Shown: positions 56,801 through 64,000 of the stretch, one piece after another
Numbering within the stretch: the first letter of the stretch is position 1
How the letters are laid out: each line of letters begins with the position of its first letter
Source: Dendrocalamus latiflorus
Lineage: Eukaryota; Streptophyta; Magnoliopsida; Poales; Poaceae
Length of the DNA stretch: 64,000 nucleotides
Direction of reading: 5' to 3'
NCBI GenBank assembly: GCA_017311315.1
Contig: CM029669.1
Location: forward strand, 21,401,683 to 21,465,682
Made by a program: the position numbers and the translations under genes
The notes under the pieces: generated by a model
The model's input: only the letters and a program-made list of their open reading frames with translations
Told to the model about the DNA's origin: nothing
Databases searched by the model: none

Positions 56801-59397
56801 GGAAGCGCCGATGGCGGGGAAGAGCTCGGCGGCTGAATTTGAGACGGGAAGAGCCGGAGGCGGCCGGATCCGGGCTTGGCTGGGGGCTGGGGGTCCACCT
56901 TTGGCTTCTCTGTTGCCTGTGGGCAACCACGGTGCAGAGGCATGGGCTCAGGCAGACGAAGGCGACGACGCGGGCTCGGTGGAGCGCGGGCAACGGCGGC
57001 ATGCGAGCGCAGGCAGGCGTGGGCGACAACCGCCTCCCGAGGGCAGCAGCGGAGATGCGGATCGAGCTCTTAAGGCTCTAATACCATGTTACTATGCATA
57101 GAGAAAGGGATGAATGGCATGAATGTTAGATCTATATTGCACAACCCAAAGGGCAATATATAGTAAATACAAGACAGACATAACCCTAAACCCTAGACAG
57201 TAGGAAAAGACATTAATACCCTTAATAGCTTGCAGAGTGGGAACTTCTAGAAATGGTGTTTTAGTTATCTATTCATAGTTCCTTATGAGTTTAAGGCTTT
57301 GTTGAATGCTGATGGAGGTGTGAGTAGTTGACATCTGAGCCTTTATATCTAATGTAGACTTTCCTGAGGAGTAGAGAAGTCGGAGAATTCGTGAGTGGGG
57401 CATTGGCTGGTGCTATGGCTAAAGCTGTTCTTGCTCCTCTAGAAACTATCAGGTATTCATTTTACTTTCATCTGTTTGGCTTCTTTTCTGCTTATAATAC
57501 ATTAAGGTTCGGTTGGTGGAATGAATAAATTAGGCACCAGGCACTCTTCATATTTGTTTTGCTTATCTTACTCTTATTGGTGGACCTGAGGGGATTCGAA
57601 GAAGTTAATATCATGGAAGTGAACTTAAAGTTTGTACTTACTTGAAAGCACTAGATTTTCTTAATCCACAAGTTGAGCTTGGTTTATCATTATTTTGTTG
57701 GCTTTGTAACTATCAGCCTGTCACATGCACCCTTTTCTGAATCGGAATAGCATAATCTGAAGATAATTGCTGCTCCTTCACTTATGAACTACAGTTATTT
57801 GATCAAACGAAGGACTCGTATGAACTTAATGCTTAGTTGTGAAATAAATAGAAGTGGTAATGCATATCGCATTCTTATTGTGCTTTGGCTGCAGATGGAG
57901 GTTATAGTCTTTACTGTAAAACATTGTTACAATGTTTTAAATTTACAAAAGCTTATTTCCAATGTGCTACTGTTGAGGTATGTAGTTCATCGACTATCAA
58001 CTACCCTCGTTACAATGTATACGCTGAAACATCTATGCATTTCGATGATCTACAATTAATTGGGTGGCAGTTGCCATTGGTTTTGAGAAATATTGAAAGT
58101 GCCTCAGTTCTAAACCCTCTTTTTAGCTTAACAACAAACAAATAATGTCATAGTGTCTGATTGATTTTCAGGACAAGAATGGTTGTTGGGGTAGGATCAA
58201 AACAGATTTTTGGTAGTTTTGTGGAGATTATTGAACAAAATGGCTGGCAAGGACTTTGGGCGGGCAATACAATAAATATGCTCCGCATTATTCCTACTCA
58301 AGCAATTGAGCTTGGCACATTTGAGTGTGTCAAGAGGAGTATGACATCGGCACAAGAGAAATGGCAAGAGGATGGGTGCCCAAATATACAACTTGGTAAT
58401 TTGAAAATCGAGCTGCCACTTCACTTATTGTCTCCAATTGCTATTGGTGGTGCAGCTGCTGGAATAGTTAGCACCTTAATGTGCCATCCTCTTGAGGTTG
58501 TTAAGGTACTTCAGAACCTACTCTGTATTAACAGACTAAACTATTTCTTGACTTTTCTGGCTGTTGAAATTTTCATGGATGCTATTCATGACATATTTCC
58601 TTTTTTCTTGAACTGTATTCTTTACAGTTGTATTTCCAAATCAGTGGCAAATACTGATGAACTTCATGATAGCTTTGTGTAGTCTCAATATAATTTGACG
58701 AATTTTTAGACCCTTCTGCTGACAAACATTTCTCCTTGTACTGATGTTCTATCACAGGATCGCTTGACTGTCAATCGTGAGGCTTATCCCAGTATCACCC
58801 TTGCCTTCAGCAAGTTGTACCAAACTGACGGCATTGGTGGTCTCTATGCTGGCCTCTGCCCAACGTTAGTTGGCATGCTTCCTTATAGCACATGCTACTA
58901 TTTCATGTACGACACAATCAAGACTTCTTACTGCCGTGCACATAAAAAGAAGTCTTTGAGCCGTCCAGAGCTACTAGTTATTGGAGCTCTTTCAGGTCAG
59001 GATTCAGTGCCACCTATAATGTAATTTGTTTCACCTGCTGTTTACCAGTTTCTTGAAAATCCTTGGAAATGGGATGTTCGACATTCCCGTAAAATTTGGC
59101 ATTTGAGTAGACCGCTATTTTCACATGTTGCTGTTGGATCTTCTAGGCCTTACTGCAAGTACAATCAGCTTCCCTCTGGAAGTAGCAAGGAAGCGACTTA
59201 TGGTCGGAGCCCTGCAAGGCAAATGCCCGCCCCACATGATCGCTGCCTTAGCCGAGGTGGTCCAAGAGGAGGGCCTCAAGGGACTTTACCGTGGATGGGC
59301 CGCAAGCTCCCTGAAGGTCATGCCGACATCCGGCATTACCTGGATGTTCTATGAGGCATGGAAGGATATTCTTTTGGCTCCAAGGCTCCACACCTAG
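53892..59397 (+). CDS. BTL1: Mitochondrial carrier, probable adenine nucleotide transporter BTL1
   Basis: Exons: 53892-54095, 57358-57452, 58172-58505, 58758-58995, 59147-59397; 1122 nt, 373 aa, all GT-AG. Mitochondrial carrier family: three repeats, each with the Px[DE]xx[KR] signature, here PLETIR (residues 95-100), PLEVVK (206-211) and PLEVAR (300-305). Diagnostic stretches REVGEFVSGALAGAMAKAVL, QGLWAGNTINMLRIIPTQAI, DRLTV, MLPYSTCYYFMYD and SGITWMFYEAWKDIL match the Brittle1-like BTL1 group. The protein should exchange adenine nucleotides across an organelle inner membrane; substrate is inferred from family. Exon 1 encodes a poorly conserved N-terminal 68 residues. Intron 1 (3.3 kb) contains a 1.3-kb LTR element in antisense. 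Confidence 0.92.
55922..57227 (-). mobile_element. Non-autonomous TRIM-like LTR element in BTL1 intron 1
   Basis: 1306 bp with 140/141-bp terminal direct repeats (55922-56061 and 57087-57227) and perfect target duplications GCTTG (55917-55921 and 57228-57232). On the minus strand the LTR (TGTTA...AACA) is followed directly by TGGTATTAGAGC, an iMet primer-binding site with one mismatch. A purine-rich tract (GAGAAGGGG) precedes the other LTR. The internal 1.0 kb is GC-rich with Pro/Ser-rich frames on the minus strand but no Gag or Pol motif, so it depends on another element. It is antisense to BTL1. Confidence 0.88.
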
Positions 59398-60081
59398 CAT
59401 GCCTGAGATTGTTCAACAAGGCAGACACTGCTACAGAATAAATCTGTTGTGCTTTGTGGGATTTCCAATCTTTTTTTTCTTTCAAATCCCACACCTGCCA
59501 ATTGTTTTAGATAAATGAGGCCGTTCTGTGCCAATGATTAGTACTATTAATTAATTGGCTTTAGCTAACCTGGATTGTCTAATTACCAGCAACTGTTGAC
59601 AGACAAGACACATCTTGTAAGCCATGGGCTGAGTTTTTCATTGGCCCCAGCACTGTTCTTGTGAAATTCCTCAGTAATGGGGGGGAAAAAAGGAAAAATC
59701 GTTAGATGAACCTTTGTATGAATGTAGAGTGCTCAATGTGTCGATGTTACATAATTTAGATGCACTCTTTATGCGTCATGTGGCGTGTTCTTATTGGAAA
59801 ATCCCGGCACATTGCATCAAACTGACAATTTGATTATTGTCAGATGCATGCTGTCGTTTCTCAGGAGTATAGGAGGAGGTGCAATATCCAAAGATGGCCA
59901 TTTGTCCTCAGTAGAAGCTAAAAACAAGGGCTTTGCTCTCACCGAAACATTGTCATATTCCCCGTATTAACATCTACCGTCCATCACTAATCACGCGGTT
60001 CAGGTTCTCCTAATGGCTGTACCTTGCATTGTTGCTTTCACCCAGCTCAAAGAGTGCAAATCGATCATTGAAAATCAATAG
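59398..60081 (+). other. BTL1 3' UTR and spacer
   Basis: AT-rich DNA after the BTL1 stop. Part is 3' UTR; no poly(A) signal could be fixed. No further gene is visible before the LTR at 60082. Confidence 0.5.
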
Positions 60082-62390
60082 TGTAGGATCAAAGAGATAG
60101 CAATTAGAGGGGATGAATGATTGTCGCCGTTTTTTGGCACCTGAAAACAAATCCTAAACCACAAGAAAAACAATCTATCTTATAGACGTGAAATACCACA
60201 AGACGCTCGATCATGTGCATAGGCTCAATGGAGATTCTGACCACTTGGCGTTTGACCGCTCCTCGACCACTCGACTGCTTCGACAGCTCTAGCGCTCCAA
60301 CCTCTAGAACACTTTGATCGCTTGCTTCGATCACTCGGTTCAACGTTCTTTGCACGTAGTCGAAATCTCTCTCCGTTCAAAAGCTTCAGCTACTTGAACG
60401 AGAACACGTCAAAGACAACACCGTGCTCGCAAGATCAAGATGTGTTAACATGCCACCGCCGAGGACACAAGAAAGCGATGCTCAGAAAATATGTCGCCGA
60501 TGTCAACTAACTTTTCTTAGAATAGATATGATGTATTGTTTTTTGATCATGTTCTGTAGTTACAAAGCGCCCTCATAACACCCCTAAAAACTCTTAACAC
60601 AAAAAGCCTTGCAAAAGCCACTCAAAGTCCTTGGCTAAAACCCTTAGTGTCACCCTGCTTTTATATGCTAGAGTCTTAAACTATGTTCATCTCAAACACG
60701 AACCTCAAACCGTGTCCTTAACAACATGGACAATAATTCTATCTCATCCAAAAAAAATCAAGGGATCTGAAACCCTTCCGAACACAGATTTTAACCAAAC
60801 TCTAACTCTTCCAAGTTATGGACTCCATCCACAACACCTAACTCAACACGTGATGAAGCCTACAAGACAACACCTCTTGTATCTCCATCACGCACCATCA
60901 ACTCCCGTGTTGAAACCTCTCGAACCACACCTCCTGTAACTTCTCCACACATCATCACCGCTTGTGTCAAAGCCTCCTGAACCGCATCGCTTGTGGCTTC
61001 TCCACGAATCACCGCCTTTGACTCCACGTGCTCCAGCGTGAACCCGACCACCTCGCGTGACATCCTCAATCGCCTGGAACTCAGACTTCCCCATCCTAGT
61101 CCCGATTCTCCTCGTCATCGACCATGATCGTCTCCATGCCTACCTTCACATGTAACGACCAAAGAAAGTTTTCTCAACACAAGTTCTCCACAACTTGACG
61201 TCATCAGCACACACACTCAAAACACACCCTCGTCTATCCATAAACAAGAACCAAACCATCCACGACCACCAACCAGGTCATCCACGACCGCACTTTCTAT
61301 CACTATCCAAAACTCAGCCTTAGATCACTCAATACGATCGCTAGCTCAACGAGTACTCGAAAATACCAAGTACTCGGGAAATATCATCGCTCCGCTCAAA
61401 ACACTTGAGAATCACAACCATCGCTACCGACCACAGAGCCATCGAGTACCGCCTACGAGTACTAATCACTTCGACTACAACTACCAATCACAACACCTCT
61501 AACAACCAACCAGCAAAGTCTACGAGTACCGAGTACTTCCGATCACCGAGTCCTTCCAACTAACGAGTACCACATAGACTACCATCCATGAGTACCAATC
61601 ACATACCACAAGTCTCTAACAACCAATCGCTGACCACGACCGTGAAAACCACGACTATCGAGGACCACCATCTTCTGAGTACCAAATCCTTCGAGTACTA
61701 CTCACCGATCACCACCAGCCAGTCCTACCACTAGCCTAACATGAGTACTCGAAGATAGCAAGAATTTAAGCACTTGTACTTACCATGAAGTCTATGAGTA
61801 CTGACCGTGAAGCCTACGGTAATTGATCGCAAAATCCATCAACTACCGATAGTGAGGGCTATGACAATAGATCGAAAAGTCTAAGACAACAACAACAGAC
61901 TACAAATTCTATGACTACCGATCACAAAGTTTCAGACCACTGACTAGTAAAGTCTACGATTACTGACCAGTGAAATCTATGACTATCGAGTACCGACCAG
62001 TAAAGTCTATGACCATCGACCAAAGCACTGTAGCTACAACCAAGGAAAAGTACTGTAGCTATGACCATCAAAAAGTACTCTAGTAGATGACCGTACGACC
62101 ACCAATCGGTTCACTATAGCTAAGACTGGTTCACTGTCGCTTATGACCAGTTAACTGTTCGAGGTTGAAATCTACGATTACCTGCCGTGGTCAAAGTTGG
62201 ACGTGGTCGAAGTCGGACGTGGTCAAAGCCTGCAGTGTTCGACTTACCGTGTTCGAAACCTGACATGATCGAAGTCTAATGTGGTCAAAGTTTGCCATGG
62301 TCAAAGTCAGTTGTGGTCATGATCGAACTCTGTCGTGGTCGAAATGCATTGAGCGGCTGCTGTGCTTGAAATACCGTGGTCGACGTTTCA
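60082..62390 (-). mobile_element. Degenerate Sirevirus-related LTR (minus strand)
   Basis: The plus-strand start TGTAGGATCAAAG...AGAGGGGATGAATG matches, in reverse complement, the end of the complete Sirevirus LTR (CATTCACC...CTCT...GGTCCTACA). A minus-strand TATA box (GCATATAAAAGC) lies near 60656-60668, about 580 bp from that end, against about 630 bp in the complete LTR. Further right are many diverged TACGACT/AGTACCGA repeats, then (62180-62385) a dense GTGGTC(A/G)AAG array with a period of about 18-25 bp. The outer LTR end was not found. Confidence 0.6.
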
Positions 62391-62513
62391 TTTCATTTCA
62401 TTTTTGGCTATCATTTCATTTTCTTAAGAAAATTGCTTTGTTTTTGCTCTTGTAAGTTTTAGTAACTGTGATAGTGGCTCCGAAAAATTATGCCTTCATT
62501 AACCAAAATGTTG

Positions 62514-62800
62514 TTCAATAACTTTAACAATTGACTGGCAGCTCTAGGAAAGTATAACACTCTGATTGGAATATGTAAATTAAAAAACTCCTTTCAATAT
62601 TTTGCTATCACCAAAAGGCTCTTCAACAATTTACAACTATTCACCCCTATGTACTGGTTTTTTCCCACATTAGTTTGTAACTACACATTCAACAATTTTA
62701 ACATTTGACTTGCAGGTCTAGGAAAGTATATCACTCTAATTCGAATGTAAAGAAAAAAACTCGTGTCATTACTTTCCTATCAAAAGGCTCTTCAATAGTT
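62514..62800 (+). repeat. Two-copy direct repeat, 174-bp period
   Basis: Copies from about 62514 and 62688 share TTCAA.AA.TTTAACA.TTGACT, CTAGGAAAGTAT..CACTCT and CAAAAGGCTCTTCAA. AT-rich. Could belong to a DNA transposon's subterminal region; no transposase seen. Confidence 0.65.
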
Positions 62801-64000
62801 AAAATTTGATGATACTACATCACTAACATACACCTTGTCTGTCAGTGTTAGTAGTTGGTTCATTTCTTGTTGTCATATCTGCCCAATACCGATATTGTAA
62901 TACCATTGCTCACTTATGTTTGTCTATCTACATTACTTGGAATCTTATTGAAATACATTAGCCTCATAGTATAGTACCGTTCATATGATGATGTGCAAAC
63001 AGGCTCAAACAAATATGCAACATGTAATGTGATGGTGAGAAAACCAGCAAGTATCAGTAATATTTGCCAACACAACAAACAAGATTGCACAAAAGTTAGA
63101 AACAAGCATGGTGACAAAACCAAAACACAGCTAGAAATTTAGAGTGGGGAGCAAAATATTTACTTGGTTCTTTTTCGTGGTTGAGTTGGAGAAGTGGAAG
63201 AAGTTGAAGAAGAAATGAAAGAAGTGTTGCTCCATATGTACTATTGTAGGAGGAAATCGTGGTGTCTGCATGACTCTCTCTTTTCTTCCAACCGATGTGG
63301 TCAAAGTTGGGTAGTTGGGTCACCAACTGCCCCATGGAGCTTGTCAACTCTTGCAAATTCAACTCCCGAATCTACAGGTGACGTGAACATGATGGGATGA
63401 ACTATGAGCAGGGGATACGTGAGGATTTGAGCTCCCCCAAGTAGGCCCCTCCTTCGGTGAGTTTGGCTCCTATAGCTCCACCTTCCGACCCCATCACTGT
63501 GTCCTCACAATCCAAATCTAAGCCTTGATCAGAGCGGCAGTGGCCTCGCATGTGGCGGCGATGTGGGGCGTGGGGAAGGGCCCCTTCACAGTCGGCCTCA
63601 ATTAATGCGGTAGCGACGGCGGCATGAATTGAGGCAACGACCCCCACAATGGCTCAGATCAAAGCGTCATCATCCTCGAGTGCGTCGATGTCACGGTCAG
63701 AGTGGCATCATCCTCGAGTGTGTTAGCGACAACGTGAGGCATGGAGAAGGGCCCCTCACCGTCGTCCTCGATTGCGGTGGTGGTTGTGTGAGTCAAGGCG
63801 GCGCCGTGATTCAAGGTGGCAGCCCCTATAATTTGGATATCAGCCCCAATAGGAGCGGCAACGGCCTTGTGTATGGTGACGATCATTGCGGCATGAGGTG
63901 TGGGGAAGAAGAAAGGTGGGGAATGGCTCCATCGATGCCAGCCTCGATTTCAGCAGCGTCGATGTGAGGCAAGGCCATGGCGTGAGTCGTGAGGCAGGCA
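62801..64000. other. Unassigned terminal region
   Basis: 62801-63150 is AT-rich without features. 63150-64000 is GC-richer with overlapping short frames on both strands and a local repeat (GCATCATCCTCGAGTG-type around 63670-63720). A minus-strand stretch near 63300-63360 (LQELTSSMGQLVTQL) is vaguely Gag-like but too weak to call. It may be the edge of another element outside the window. Confidence 0.3.

Noticed and set aside
56335..57101. Frames of 129-202 aa inside BTL1 intron 1
   Set aside because: They lie inside the TRIM-like element; Pro/Ser/Arg-rich, no Gag or Pol motif. Captured coding sequence is possible but unproven.
63400..63967. Overlapping frames at the right end of the window
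   Set aside because: Both strands are open because of GC-rich repeats; no recognisable domain, start context or splice pattern.

Overview
The window is nuclear DNA from a flowering plant and almost certainly a grass. Four host genes have spliced structures that can be rebuilt by eye: consistent GT-AG introns, GC-rich first exons and protein sequences of plant families. The rest is mostly LTR-retrotransposon sequence of kinds common in grass genomes: a Sirevirus (Opie/Ji-like copia), Ty3/gypsy elements and nested solo LTRs. I cannot name the species.

Host genes, left to right. (1) The 3' end of an auxin response factor of the MONOPTEROS/ARF5 clade (+, 1-2146, truncated by the window edge). 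(2) A three-RRM oligouridylate-binding protein, UBP1 type (+, 31562-36878, 12 exons). (3) A broken pentatricopeptide-repeat gene abutting an LTR (+, 47347-48236). (4) A mitochondrial RluA-type RNA pseudouridine synthase (-, 52870-48494, 8 exons). (5) A BTL1-type mitochondrial carrier (+, 53892-59397, 5 exons). Genes 4 and 5 are divergent and share about 1.0 kb of upstream DNA. Genes 3 and 4 converge. No gene cluster or pathway is evident: transcription control, RNA binding, RNA modification and metabolite transport sit side by side.

Transposable elements. 2.9-17.5 kb is a nest of old LTR fragments, including two LTRs with TG...GACA ends (4587-9889 and 15012-16573), a gypsy polyprotein tail (12145-12318) and a minus-strand LTR with a primer-binding site. 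17569-29691 is a complete, young Sirevirus: 2.1-kb near-identical LTRs, GTTGG target duplications, intact gag and pol, a palindrome array in each LTR and a series of polypurine tracts. 30-31.1 kb is a foldback element just upstream of UBP1. 37751-47346 is a decayed minus-strand Ty3/gypsy element whose two LTRs differ strongly. The UBP1, pseudouridine synthase and BTL1 introns carry respectively a solo LTR (TSD CTATC), a tandem duplication that copied part of exon 1, and a 1.3-kb non-autonomous LTR element (TSD GCTTG). 60-62.4 kb is a degenerate LTR related to the Sirevirus. The last 1.6 kb is unassigned.

Most notable points: the conversion of the UBP1 N-terminal coding region into a short upstream ORF by two lesions; the CxxC/coiled-coil array in the Sirevirus Gag and its separate pol frame; the palindrome array in the LTRs; and the exon-copying tandem duplication in the pseudouridine synthase intron. 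I found no clearly novel multi-gene system.
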